Shown here: positions 24,486 through 32,596 of the stretch, one piece after another
How positions within the stretch are numbered: position 1 is the first letter of the stretch
Layout: every line of letters begins with the position of its first letter
The notes under the pieces: model-generated
Told to the model about the DNA's origin: nothing
Databases searched by the model: none
The model's input: the letters and a program-made list of their open reading frames with translations, nothing else
DNA from: Bacteroidota bacterium
Lineage (GTDB): Bacteria > Bacteroidota > Bacteroidia > 2-12-FULL-35-15
NCBI GenBank assembly: GCA_017303895.1
Contig: JAFLBF010000015.1
Coordinates: 1-64,000 of the forward strand
Direction of reading: 5' to 3'
DNA: 64,000 nucleotides
Position numbers and translations under genes: made by a program

Positions 24486-26762
24486 TTATTTAAACTTATC
24501 CTTCAAAGCAGCCAGCTGTGAAGCAAAATCGTTGGCAGGTGCTTCTTGTTTTTTGTTTTTATTATTATTGTTATTACTTGATGGCTTGCTAGCATTGGAT
24601 GTTGTTGTTCCGGCTGCATTGTCTTTCATGGATAATGCAATGCGTTTACGTTGTGCATCCACTTCAGTAACTGTTACCATCACTTGTTGTGATACTTTTA
24701 CGACTGTATTCGGATCGCTTACAAAAGTGTTGGATAATTGTGATACATGCACCAATCCATCCTGATGTATACCAATATCCACGAATGCTCCGAAATTGGT
24801 CACATTGGTAACGATGCCCGGCAATCGCATACCCACGCGTAGATCCGCGATCTCGTGTACACTGTCATCAAACTTAAATACTTCAAATGATTTACGTGGA
24901 TCGCGTCCCGGTTTGTCCAACTCATTCATAATGTCATTCAAGGTTGGTAAACCAACGGTTTCGGTGACATATTTTTGCAGACTGATCTTTTTTCTTAATT
25001 CTTTATCGCTCATCAATTGTTCGATGGTGCAATTCAGATCGGCAGCCATTTTCTCTACGATCGGATAACTTTCCGGATGCACAGCACTTCTGTCCAATGG
25101 ATGTTTTCCATTCGCCACACGCAAGAATCCTGCTGCCTGCTCAAACGCTTTATCACCCATGCGTGGTACTTTTAAAAGGTCTTTACGCGTTTTAAAAGCC
25201 CCATTCTCATTTCTGTATTCAACAATGTTTTTTGCCAATTGTGGTCCTAATCCTGAAACATAAGTCAACAATTGTTTGCTGGCAGTGTTGACTTCCACAC
25301 CCACTTTGTTTACACAACTTTCTACCACTTCATCCAATTTCTTTTTCAATAAATATTGATCCACATCGTGTTGATATTGTCCAACACCGATTGATTTTGC
25401 ATCGATCTTTACCAGCTCCGCCAATGGATCGGCTAATCGTCTGCCAATAGATACAGCACCACGAACAGTTATATCTTTATCAGGAAATTCTTCACGTGCC
25501 ACATCCGATGCTGAATAGATGGATGCACCGCTTTCATTCACCATGAGGATGTTGATGTCTTTGGGTAATTCAGCAATGCTGCGGATAAAGTTCTCGGTTT
25601 CGCGACTGGCAGTTCCGTTTCCGATCGCAATGGCTTCGAGATTGTGTTTTGCACACAAAGCCATAACCGTTTGTTTGGAATGGAAGATCTTATTCTGCTC
25701 ATGCGGATAGATCACCGTATCTTCTAATAATTTTCCTTGTTTGTCCAATGCTACTACTTTACATCCTGTGCGGAATCCGGGGTCGATAGCCAGGATCGCT
25801 TTTTGACCTAATGGTGATGCCAGCAACAATTCACGTAAGTTATCAGCAAATACCTGAATGGCTTTTTCATCGGCCAACTCTTTGGTAAGCATACGCATCT
25901 CACTTTCAATGGAGCTTTGCATCATTCGATCATAGGCATCGTGTGCTGCCAATTTCACTTGTTCGGAAGCAGCATTGGTAGATGTCACAAACTGCATCTC
26001 CAAAATTTTGTATACATCCTCTTCGGGTGGAGCAATATGAATGTTCAGCACTTCTTCGCCTTCGCCTCTGCGAATGGCTAATAAACGGTGTGATGGACAA
26101 CTCATCAATGGTTCTTCCCAATCGAAATAATCTTTGAATTTTTCACCGGTCTCTTCTTTGCCACGGAGTACTTTACTTTTAATGGTAGCAGAACGTTTGA
26201 ATAATGTACGGATCTTATCGCGCGCTTCCGCATTTTCATTGATCCATTCAGCAATGATATCACGTGCACCGGATAGAGCTTCTTCTGTTGATGTCACACT
26301 GAGCCCTGTCGAAGTGTCGACAGCAACAAATTTCTCCGCTTCTGCTTCCACATCCATTTTCCCTTGCTTAAAAATAAGCTCCGCCAAGGGTTCTAATCCT
26401 TTTTCACGGGCAATGGTAGCGCGGGTTCTGCGCTTAGGTTTGTAAGGCAAATAAATATCTTCGAGCGTAGATAATGTTTCGGCAGCATTGATCTGTTGAA
26501 TCAATTCAGGGGTTAATTTTCCTTGTTCTTCAATGGATTCCATGATGGCCTCTCTGCGTTTTTCGAGTGCACGCAGGCGCTCGATCTCATCACGCACATT
26601 CGCTACCTGCACTTCATCCAGACTGCCGGTCATCTCTTTACGGTAACGGGAAATAAATGGAATCGTAGCGCCTTCATCCAATAAACCAACGGTGGCACTT
26701 ACTTGTTTTTCGGCAATGCCCAATTGCAATGCGATCTTTTTATAAAAACCTATATCTGACAT
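24486..26762 (-). CDS. tex: Tex-family RNA-binding transcription accessory protein
   Basis: 758 residues, typical of Tex. Order: Tex N-terminal helical region (1-190), YqgF/RuvC-like fold (about 320-450, AILAIDPGFRTGCKVVALD), helix-hairpin-helix segment (about 490-560, LLTYVSGLGPQLAKNIVEYRN), and S1 RNA-binding domain (about 645-715, GIVTNVTNFGAFVDIGIHQDGLVHVS). An Asn/Lys-rich tail follows (SSNNNNNKNKKQ). A role in RNA or transcription-complex metabolism is known from other bacteria. It starts with an isolated TATATTTG promoter. Confidence 0.95.
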   Translation of the reverse strand: MSDIGFYKKIALQLGIAEKQVSATVGLLDEGATIPFISRYRKEMTGSLDEVQVANVRDEIERLRALEKRREAIMESIEEQGKLTPELIQQINAAETLSTLEDIYLPYKPKRRTRATIAREKGLEPLAELIFKQGKMDVEAEAEKFVAVDTSTGLSVTSTEEALSGARDIIAEWINENAEARDKIRTLFKRSATIKSKVLRGKEETGEKFKDYFDWEEPLMSCPSHRLLAIRRGEGEEVLNIHIAPPEEDVYKILEMQFVTSTNAASEQVKLAAHDAYDRMMQSSIESEMRMLTKELADEKAIQVFADNLRELLLASPLGQKAILAIDPGFRTGCKVVALDKQGKLLEDTVIYPHEQNKIFHSKQTVMALCAKHNLEAIAIGNGTASRETENFIRSIAELPKDINILMVNESGASIYSASDVAREEFPDKDITVRGAVSIGRRLADPLAELVKIDAKSIGVGQYQHDVDQYLLKKKLDEVVESCVNKVGVEVNTASKQLLTYVSGLGPQLAKNIVEYRNENGAFKTRKDLLKVPRMGDKAFEQAAGFLRVANGKHPLDRSAVHPESYPIVEKMAADLNCTIEQLMSDKELRKKISLQKYVTETVGLPTLNDIMNELDKPGRDPRKSFEVFKFDDSVHEIADLRVGMRLPGIVTNVTNFGAFVDIGIHQDGLVHVSQLSNTFVSDPNTVVKVSQQVMVTVTEVDAQRKRIALSMKDNAAGTTTSNASKPSSNNNNNKNKKQEAPANDFASQLAALKDKFK

Positions 26763-26779
26763 AAATTCAATTTATATCA

Positions 26780-26787
26780 CAAATATA
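26780..26787 (-). promoter_or_regulatory. tex promoter -7 box
   Basis: Minus-strand TATATTTG, 18 bases before the tex ATG. Confidence 0.6.
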
Positions 26788-26848
26788 AGTTTCCTGAATA
26801 GGCGGGAATGATAATGTTTTAAACAGTTTTAGCCTTTTTGTTGATAAA

Positions 26849-27457
26849 TTATTCCAGTGCTTTTAATACATCCAGAATAGATTCGTAGGTGTTGGTTTTC
26901 ACCTTTTTAAATTCTGTTGGAGCCAGCCATTGCACATCGGTAATGCCTTCTTCTACTTGTGGAACGAGTGCTGATGTGTCGGCACAGCTCATTTCAAACC
27001 AATAGGTGCGTTTAAGTACCTGTTTCTCTTCCATAAAATACGTATGATAGGTAGAAGGTAATTCTTTGATGATCTGTAATTTACTGATGCCACATTCTTC
27101 TTCTACTTCCCGGATGGCAGCTGTTTTAATTTTTTCGCCTTTTTCGATCTTCCCTTTCGGAAGATCCCATTTTCCGTTACGGAAGATAAACAGCCATTTT
27201 CCTTCATTATTTTGTACCAATCCACCCGCAGCCTCAATAATTTTGAACATAGAGCTGAAAAATGTTAATAAATCCTCCAATTTATCGTTCAAAAAATAGG
27301 CTTCATCTATATCCTGTTGACGAAATAATGCCTCGTATTTTTTTCTCATTTCGGCTTCGGAGGCAATAGGCTCCAAAGTGCTCTTAGAACCTGGTTTGTA
27401 GAGGTTCTTATTGTCAATCAGATAGATGGTTTTATTGAGGGAAAATACCTTTATCAT
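26849..27457 (-). CDS. NUDIX hydrolase
   Basis: 202 residues. The NUDIX box is intact: G-K-I-E-K-G-E...REVEEECGI (about 122-144), matching GX5EX7REUXEEXGU. The N-terminal 75 residues (MIKVFSLNKTIYLIDN) are an extra beta/alpha segment common in Bacteroidota homologues. It hydrolyses a nucleoside diphosphate linked to another moiety; the exact substrate is unknown. Divergent from pyrE, a conserved neighbour arrangement as I recall it in this phylum. Confidence 0.9.
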   Translation of the reverse strand: MIKVFSLNKTIYLIDNKNLYKPGSKSTLEPIASEAEMRKKYEALFRQQDIDEAYFLNDKLEDLLTFFSSMFKIIEAAGGLVQNNEGKWLFIFRNGKWDLPKGKIEKGEKIKTAAIREVEEECGISKLQIIKELPSTYHTYFMEEKQVLKRTYWFEMSCADTSALVPQVEEGITDVQWLAPTEFKKVKTNTYESILDVLKALE

Positions 27458-27504
27458 TCGTCTAAATTGTTAATTAATATATATTGCCATTAAATCTACT
27501 TTAA

Positions 27505-27512
27505 TATCTTTG
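27505..27512 (+). promoter_or_regulatory. pyrE promoter -7 box
   Basis: TATCTTTG. A TTG at 27510 that would extend pyrE lies inside this element, so translation must begin at ATG 27531. Confidence 0.65.
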
Positions 27513-27530
27513 CACACGCAAAAAATAAAC

Positions 27531-28181
27531 ATGAGTCCTACAAAAGTTAAAGAAGAATCAGCGCTGAAGGTTGCAGAATTCCTTTTGCAAATTAAAGCAA
27601 TTAAATTACAACCTAATAATCCATTTACCTGGGCATCGGGATGGAAGTCACCTATTTATTGTGACAACCGCGTTACTTTGTCGTATCCGAGCGTGCGTAC
27701 CTACGTGCGTCAGCAATTTGTTCAGACCATCAATAACAATTTTGCAAAACCCGATGTTATTGCAGGCGTAGCAACGGGTGGTATTGCACAAGGTGCTTTG
27801 GTAGCACAGGAATTAGGCTTACCATTCGTATATGTACGTTCCGAAGCGAAGAAGCACGGTATGACCAATATGATAGAAGGAGTGGTTGAAAAAGGGCAGT
27901 CGGTAGTGGTGATTGAAGATCTGATCTCTACAGGCGGTAGTAGTTTAAAAGCAGTGGAAGCATTGCGTGAGGCAGGATGTGATGTAAAAGGAATGGCTGC
28001 TATTTTTACTTATGGTTTCCAAACAGCGGTTGAGAATTTCAAAAAAGCAAATTGTAATGTGGTAACACTGACCAATTATGATACCTTGATCGCACAAGCA
28101 TTAAAATCGAACTATATTGCGGAGAAGGATCTGGAATCATTGAAAAAATGGAGAGAGAATCCGGCAGAGTGGGGAAAATAA
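27531..28181 (+). CDS. pyrE: Orotate phosphoribosyltransferase
   Basis: 216 residues from ATG 27531. Catalyses orotate + PRPP to OMP in pyrimidine synthesis. The PRPP-binding loop VVVIEDLISTGGSSLKA (about 118-134) and the catalytic-loop region RSEAKKHG (about 97-104) are present, as is the substrate motif FTWASGWKSPIYCDNR near 34-49. The start is set by the promoter 19 bases upstream. The SRPBCC gene follows after 25 bases and is probably co-transcribed. Confidence 0.97.
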   Translation: MSPTKVKEESALKVAEFLLQIKAIKLQPNNPFTWASGWKSPIYCDNRVTLSYPSVRTYVRQQFVQTINNNFAKPDVIAGVATGGIAQGALVAQELGLPFVYVRSEAKKHGMTNMIEGVVEKGQSVVVIEDLISTGGSSLKAVEALREAGCDVKGMAAIFTYGFQTAVENFKKANCNVVTLTNYDTLIAQALKSNYIAEKDLESLKKWRENPAEWGK

Positions 28182-28206
28182 GTTAATTTTATAAAAAAGA
28201 AATAAC

Positions 28207-28611
28207 ATGTCATTAACCAGGATCGAGAGTGATAAAGTAGAGATCAATAATTCTGCAGAGAAGATCTTTAACCATTTAAGTGATTTCAATAATTTCAGTC
28301 AATTGATGCCACCACAGGTAACCAATTGGCAATCGACTGCCGATGAGTGTTCATTTACCTTGAACGGTATGGCAACCATTGGAATGAAGATCGTTGAAAA
28401 AACACCGAATACAAAGATCTCGATCAGTTCACATGGCAAAGTTCCTTTTGAATTCAAATTGTTTGTATTGTTAACAGAGAAAGATGCAAGCAATTGTGTG
28501 GGACAATTAACTTTTGAATCGGATCTGAACCCGATGTTAAAGATGATGGTAGAAAAGCCATTGGGCAATTTCTTTAATATGTTGGCTCAAAAAATGAAAG
28601 ACATTAAATAA
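28207..28611 (+). CDS. SRPBCC-family (START-like) protein
   Basis: 134 residues forming one helix-grip fold: N-terminal strand VEINNSAEKIFNHLSDFNNFSQLMPP, middle strands, and a C-terminal long helix KMMVEKPLGNFFNMLAQKMKDI. It matches polyketide-cyclase/START-like small-ligand-binding proteins. No catalytic residues can be assigned. Second gene of the pyrE transcript. Confidence 0.8.
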   Translation: MSLTRIESDKVEINNSAEKIFNHLSDFNNFSQLMPPQVTNWQSTADECSFTLNGMATIGMKIVEKTPNTKISISSHGKVPFEFKLFVLLTEKDASNCVGQLTFESDLNPMLKMMVEKPLGNFFNMLAQKMKDIK

Positions 28612-28630
28612 GCATTCTGCTTTATGAAAT

Positions 28631-28660
28631 AAAAAAGGCTACCGAGAGGTGGCCTTTTTT
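28631..28660. terminator. Terminator after pyrE-SRPBCC
   Basis: A-run plus GGCTACC pairs with GGTGGCC plus T-run (one T-G pair), loop GAGA. It works in either direction, though the nearest minus-strand stop is 46 bases away. Confidence 0.75.
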
Positions 28661-28706
28661 GTTTAACCTTTCTTGTAGCTGCTATTACCTGCTGTGGCTC
28701 TTCTGT

Positions 28707-29366
28707 CTATGGCCATGATGTCCAATTGTTTTCTTTTATTTGTTGTCCGTGTTGCTTTATTAATTTTAAGTATTGAGCAGCTTCTTCGTCTGGAATGTTT
28801 TTCAAATATTCTTCTGCTGCTTTTTGTGCATTCTGATTTGCTTCAATTGCCTCGTCATGTTTGTCAGCGATATAAAGAAACCAACTGTATTTGTCCCAAG
28901 AATAATAGTTAGTGTTTCTTGATTCACTATTTAAAACAGTATTCAAATTAAAGAAGTAGTAAATTCTGTCTGAATGTGTGAATGACAGCCAGAAGAAAAA
29001 ACCAAAATAAATTGCTAAAAATATTTGAGGAAATTTGATAGGTATCTTATTCCTTATGTGCAAAACAAAGCAGGAAATTGTTACTAACGATACGATTATA
29101 AAAAATAGTGAGTAACCCAATATCATTGGTCCAACCGGCCAATATTGAAGTCGAAACAAGATGTATATTGTCACAAGTGAATATGACACATGAAGAAATG
29201 AAGTTGGTAAATTCGTCCTCGCATTTTTGAATAAGTAAATTATACTGTGAATTATAAGTAAAAGTGTCCCAAGTAAAGAAATTACCGATGTCCCTGGGTA
29301 ATGTAGAAGTCGAAAAACAAGTCCGATAATTAATATTGTCCAAGCAATTATTTGTAATTTTTTCAT
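28707..29366 (-). CDS. Membrane protein with GldL-like motifs, cassette-like context
   Basis: 219 residues with four or five membrane helices in the first 130 residues. Two copies of a short motif, FRLLHYPGTS (18-27) and FRLQYWPVG (71-79), resemble the K-x-HWPG helical hairpin of the gliding/T9SS protein GldL and of the protein at 60775-61515. The C-terminal 60 residues are soluble, helical and charged (EAIEANQNAQKAAEEYLKNI). Function unknown. It sits in an accessory stretch, 55 bases downstream of a palindromic element, and has no visible operon partner. Confidence 0.6.
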   Translation of the reverse strand: MKKLQIIAWTILIIGLVFRLLHYPGTSVISLLGTLLLIIHSIIYLFKNARTNLPTSFLHVSYSLVTIYILFRLQYWPVGPMILGYSLFFIIVSLVTISCFVLHIRNKIPIKFPQIFLAIYFGFFFWLSFTHSDRIYYFFNLNTVLNSESRNTNYYSWDKYSWFLYIADKHDEAIEANQNAQKAAEEYLKNIPDEEAAQYLKLIKQHGQQIKENNWTSWP

Positions 29367-29420
29367 ATTGTCAATTTAATGTTATGTGGTTAATGTTTGT
29401 TTGTGTCCCGACATTGCAGG

Positions 29421-29544
29421 TAACGGTTTCGGGCTTTGCGTTGGTGGGCTTTTGAAACCGAAAACTGTCTGCCAGAACCAAAGTTTATTAATTGCTCAAA
29501 TGTTTCTATTAGTACTGTCCACCCACTAACGCAAACCCTTGTTA
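29421..29544. repeat. Imperfect palindrome A (attC-like) between accessory genes
   Basis: Outer TAAC (29421-29424) pairs with GTTA (29541-29544). Inner arms 29431-29448 and 29522-29538 pair along 16 of 18 positions with one bulge and one mismatch. Between the outer and inner stems is an unpaired spacer, and the terminal loop is about 70 bases. A nested CGGTTTC/GAAACCG hairpin lies at 29424-29460. The loop contains AAAACTGTCT (29461-29470), also present in element B. The TAA of the 301-residue gene lies in the outer GTTATAG, as in integron cassettes. No gene is in 29367-29541. Confidence 0.6.
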
Positions 29545-30447
29545 TAGGTGGTTTTTAATTATCTCTTTTTCTAACAAGTTTAAATAACCGAGAGCAAATG
29601 TCGCTGAGCATAAAAGTCTCCCAGTGATTACCTTGTCTAAAGGTTTTGTCGTAACACCTTTATGGGCGATTTTATTGCGATAATCACGTAGCTCATTTAA
29701 CCCTCCCCTAATATGGTCTGGCAAACTTGGAAATTTTTCAAAATTTGATATTAATGGGAGTAATACATTCAATTGATGGCTGTAAGTTGCTCCAGAAGTC
29801 AAAAAGTCAGTCACTCGTTTATTAGAGGCGTGCTTACTTAAGTAGTCATCTAAAATTTTATTCAATTTCGCTTCCACCGCAACGTTTGCAGGAATAATAC
29901 AAGAAGGGTATTTGTGTATGGAAAAGGCTTCAATTGCTTCTACCAAATTATTCCATAATTGATTTTCTTCATCAACCTGAACCCAATTTATACTAACTGC
30001 GACTGGAGTTTTTTCCGCTGGTTCACCAAATGGCCTTCCGAACAACAATATTTTATGTGGGATAAAATGTCGATAAGGTGAGTTTCCGTGCATTTCAATG
30101 GGGAAAAGTCCCTTTCCATTTGGAGTGTATGTCACTTCTAATATTTTTGCGTTCGAAGGAATTCCGATTTCTTGAAAATCTAAAGTGTATATTTCATTAG
30201 GCTTCATGTGAATCATTAAACTCGTGTTCAATCCGCCAACAATTCCATATAAATATGAAGAGAAGTTCCAGTCAAAATGTCTTAATAAAAGTTCCCACCA
30301 ATCTAATTTTGTATCACATTTTGGACACTTCATTTCTACACCTAAGAAATAATTAAAAAGATTCGGAGAAGTAATACTGAATGAAATTGCTTTGCATTCA
30401 GGACATGGAGTTCCTCTTGTTCCAGTATGTAATAATGTGTATTCCAT
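29542..30447 (-). CDS. Zn-ribbon protein with HEPN-like C-terminus
   Basis: 301 residues, no close family recognised by eye. The N-terminal Cys pairs CPEC (about 15-18) and CPKC (about 40-43) form a zinc ribbon. The middle (60-170) is beta-rich. Residues about 190-301 are helical, with RDYRNKIAHKG (about 260-270); the RxxxxH in RNKIAH fits the HEPN nuclease signature, an arrangement like DUF4145 proteins. A defence or toxin role is possible but unproven. It lies between palindromes A and B, and its stop overlaps element A, as for a mobile cassette gene. Confidence 0.55.
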   Translation of the reverse strand: MEYTLLHTGTRGTPCPECKAISFSITSPNLFNYFLGVEMKCPKCDTKLDWWELLLRHFDWNFSSYLYGIVGGLNTSLMIHMKPNEIYTLDFQEIGIPSNAKILEVTYTPNGKGLFPIEMHGNSPYRHFIPHKILLFGRPFGEPAEKTPVAVSINWVQVDEENQLWNNLVEAIEAFSIHKYPSCIIPANVAVEAKLNKILDDYLSKHASNKRVTDFLTSGATYSHQLNVLLPLISNFEKFPSLPDHIRGGLNELRDYRNKIAHKGVTTKPLDKVITGRLLCSATFALGYLNLLEKEIIKNHL

Positions 30448-30468
30448 TTCCCTTTATAAAATCACCCA

Positions 30469-30632
30469 TAACGTTCTCAGGCTACACGCAGTGCAGAATA
30501 AATACCCACAAAACTGTCTTGAGCAAAAAACTTCGTTAAATGTACTGAACTAAATGGCAAATGCAAAAAATATTCTGCCGCTGAAAAAATGCATTTGCAA
30601 CATGCACAAACTCCGCATTGAGTGTTAGCCTG
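30469..30632. repeat. Imperfect palindrome B (attC-like) between accessory genes
   Basis: CAGGCTACAC (30478-30487) pairs with GTGTTAGCCTG (30622-30632) with one bulged T. Pairing continues with mismatches into GCAGTGCAG and CTCCGCATTGA. A second nested stem is TGGCAAATGCA (30555-30565) with TGCATTTGCAA (30590-30600). It starts with TAACG like element A and shares AAAACTGTCT (30510-30519), so the two are one family. It fills most of the gene-free 30448-30649. Confidence 0.6.
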
Positions 30633-30649
30633 TGTTTTGCACTGGCACT

Positions 30650-31234
30650 TTATTTCTCAAAGTCAAGGTTGGTCGGCTCGTCTTGTGTTCCTGTTTTATT
30701 GTTTTTCCCTTCAGCTGTTGTCGGAATTGTATTGTCAACTATTTCTATGGTTATATTGTCAAACCAAATTTGTCCTGTTCCATTAAGTAATGCACCATAG
30801 GAAATCAAAGAAGCATTCTTTGGGACATCTAATACAAGTTCATATTTTGTCCAGTCAGTCGTTCCTTTTATAGGTCTGTTTGCCATATTATCCAATGCAA
30901 TAGATTTTTGGGTACCAGCTTGGTCTACCCGAAACCAAAATCCTGCCCAATTTGAAACATTTTCGGATTTGATAAAACCAGTCATTCGTACTCGTTTGCC
31001 CAAATATTTTCCTACAACGCATTGTTGCATTAGAGTTCCAAAACCTTCAATTGTTTTGTCTATTGACTTAACTGTCGCTGCATTTGTACCATTCTGTCCA
31101 GCGCCTTTGTCGATGCCCATTTCATAACTATCGGGTTTGGATCCAGCTTTACCCCAACCAGTCGGCAAGTCAAATGATTGTAATAAAACCACCAAAGCAG
31201 TTAATGAAAAACTTTTTAGAATTGTTTTTGTCAT
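30650..31234 (-). CDS. Secreted carbohydrate-binding-like protein
   Basis: 194 residues from ATG 31234, chosen because it begins a proper signal peptide (MTKTILKSFSLTALVVLLQSFDLP). The alternative ATG at 31276 would sit on the conserved TAAC junction. The mature protein resembles a CBM-like jelly roll: GKRVRMTGFIKSENV, AGFWFRVDQAG, DWTKYELVLDVPKNA, GQIWFDNITIEIVD. The WFDNI end is typical of CBM4/9-like folds. The tail is polar and disordered. Possibly a sugar or polymer binder; no catalytic domain. Its stop lies 18 bases before palindrome B. Confidence 0.6.
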   Translation of the reverse strand: MTKTILKSFSLTALVVLLQSFDLPTGWGKAGSKPDSYEMGIDKGAGQNGTNAATVKSIDKTIEGFGTLMQQCVVGKYLGKRVRMTGFIKSENVSNWAGFWFRVDQAGTQKSIALDNMANRPIKGTTDWTKYELVLDVPKNASLISYGALLNGTGQIWFDNITIEIVDNTIPTTAEGKNNKTGTQDEPTNLDFEK

Positions 31235-31364
31235 GGCGAATAGAATTGTTTTGTTGTCGTCTACGTGCTTGTGCATAACTCCCCTATAGGAGCAGTTTTT
31301 TCATCCTTATCTTGCAATTGCAGCCCGCTAAGAATGATTTTATATATCAAATATAAACCATTTT

Positions 31365-31538
31365 TTATTTGTTCTTGTCTTTTTTAATGGCTCTCCAAAC
31401 TCTAAAAACAATATATCCAATAACGATGATCGCAATGGTGAAAATAATGTGTTGTGCTTTTAGTGTTAAGCCTTGTGTGCTATCGTAAGGTTTTGCAAAT
31501 GTGCTCCTGCCTTGCAGGATAATATAATGGAACATCAT
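31365..31538 (-). CDS. 57-residue single-pass membrane protein
   Basis: ATG 31536-31538 overlaps the TAA of the upstream lipoprotein gene by one base (TAATG), implying translational coupling. The 57 residues are a polar N-terminus (MMFHYIILQGRSTFAKPYDS), one helix IIFTIAIIVIGYIVFRVW (about 31-48) and a basic end AIKKDKNK. No family recognised. Coding status rests on the overlap, the coherent helix and the position of the stop. Confidence 0.55.
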   Translation of the reverse strand: MMFHYIILQGRSTFAKPYDSTQGLTLKAQHIIFTIAIIVIGYIVFRVWRAIKKDKNK

Positions 31539-32443
31539 TATTTTATCCTTTCTAAACTAAATTCACGCTCTGTCAGTTTCAGGATCTTGAATTTGTGTTC
31601 ATCGATCATGAATGTCTCTTTTTTTAATTCCCATTTATTTTTCTCATTGTAATACACACCATCGTATCTCTTGGATTGAGAAAAGTTTAGCGTTCCATCG
31701 CTCCGGAACCAGAAGCCATGTTTGTTATCAGGGTCGGGTGCTTCTTTTAGCAATTCGATGGTATCATATTCCGCAATGCTCTGTTTCTTCTCGTTTTTTA
31801 AATACCAGGTATCTTTAATGATGAGTGCTTTTAAATTGATGATGCTATCCAATTGTTTTCTGGTCAAGCTGTCTTTTTGCATCTGGTGGTTGAGGGCAGC
31901 ATTCGTGTAGAGGGTACTTTTCCATTCCTGTTCTGTAAATGGACGCAAAAAGTATTCTTTCCCATTTTTCCATTTGTACACTCCCGGGGTGTCCACCAGA
32001 AATTGCATACTTTCATATCCATCATAATGTCCACCGGTAAATGGAATACGTTTTCCGTCTTTATACACTTCAATCACTTCTTTGTGTTGTTTATTGATAT
32101 AGGTATAAATGATGTTATCCGGAGCTTTAAACGATGTGTCAATTAAAAGGAATTTGCCTTTGTCAACCGTTTTAAATCCTTTTTTACTTACGAATTTCCA
32201 TCCATCGTTATTGGGCCATAATTCATAATAAATAGTGGATTCGTAAAGCGTATCATTTCTATAAAGATTTACTTCTGCCAGTTTTTTCTTTCCATCCGGA
32301 TAACCGTAGATCTTTGAGCGGCAATACTTGTTACCGCCTTTACGGTATGAAAAGTTTTTGGGTCCGGCATGATAGGAGCAGGAGGAAAGCCAAATCATCA
32401 TCACAATAATGATCAGAAACAGATGATTGATAATTGGTCTCAT
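31538..32443 (-). CDS. Lipoprotein of unknown function
   Basis: 301 residues from ATG 32443, preferred over 32512 because it yields a clean lipoprotein signal peptide, MRPIINHLFLIIIVMMIWLSSC with lipobox LSSC at about 19-22. The body has repeated KxYGYPDGKKKLAEVNLY-type strands resembling MORN-like or antitoxin-like YwqK repeats, and Lys/Asp-rich strands. The C-terminal third (KRYDGVYYNEKNKWELKKETFMIDE) looks like a lipocalin-type strand set. No enzyme motif. The 32-bp direct repeat 1 lies 12 bases upstream of the start, in its promoter region. Confidence 0.65.
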   Translation of the reverse strand: MRPIINHLFLIIIVMMIWLSSCSYHAGPKNFSYRKGGNKYCRSKIYGYPDGKKKLAEVNLYRNDTLYESTIYYELWPNNDGWKFVSKKGFKTVDKGKFLLIDTSFKAPDNIIYTYINKQHKEVIEVYKDGKRIPFTGGHYDGYESMQFLVDTPGVYKWKNGKEYFLRPFTEQEWKSTLYTNAALNHQMQKDSLTRKQLDSIINLKALIIKDTWYLKNEKKQSIAEYDTIELLKEAPDPDNKHGFWFRSDGTLNFSQSKRYDGVYYNEKNKWELKKETFMIDEHKFKILKLTEREFSLERIK

Positions 32444-32454
32444 TTGCCGGGATT

Positions 32455-32486
32455 GATACTCAAATATATTGAATTCAGCCTTAATT
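32455..32486. repeat. Direct repeat copy 1 (32 bp)
   Basis: Identical to 33636-33667 in 31 of 32 positions (C/T at the fifth base). The core contains the dyad TCAA-ATATA-TTGA. The two copies bracket only the Na/Pi transporter gene. Confidence 0.85.
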
Positions 32487-32596
32487 TTCATGGATTTCAG
32501 AAAATTATGCAATCAATGAGATCTTTTCTAATTAAAAAATATTTTGCTTGAATGCAATATTCAAATTATTGTGATTAACACTATAGTTCACAAGGT

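Noticed and set aside
27510-27530. TTG start extending pyrE
   Set aside because: The TTG is part of the TATCTTTG promoter element.
28663-28713. 17-codon minus-strand frame (MAIDRRATAGNSSYKKG) between the membrane gene and the terminator
   Set aside because: It could be the tail of an older gene cut off by insertion of the accessory stretch, but it is too short and nothing upstream continues it; not supportable.
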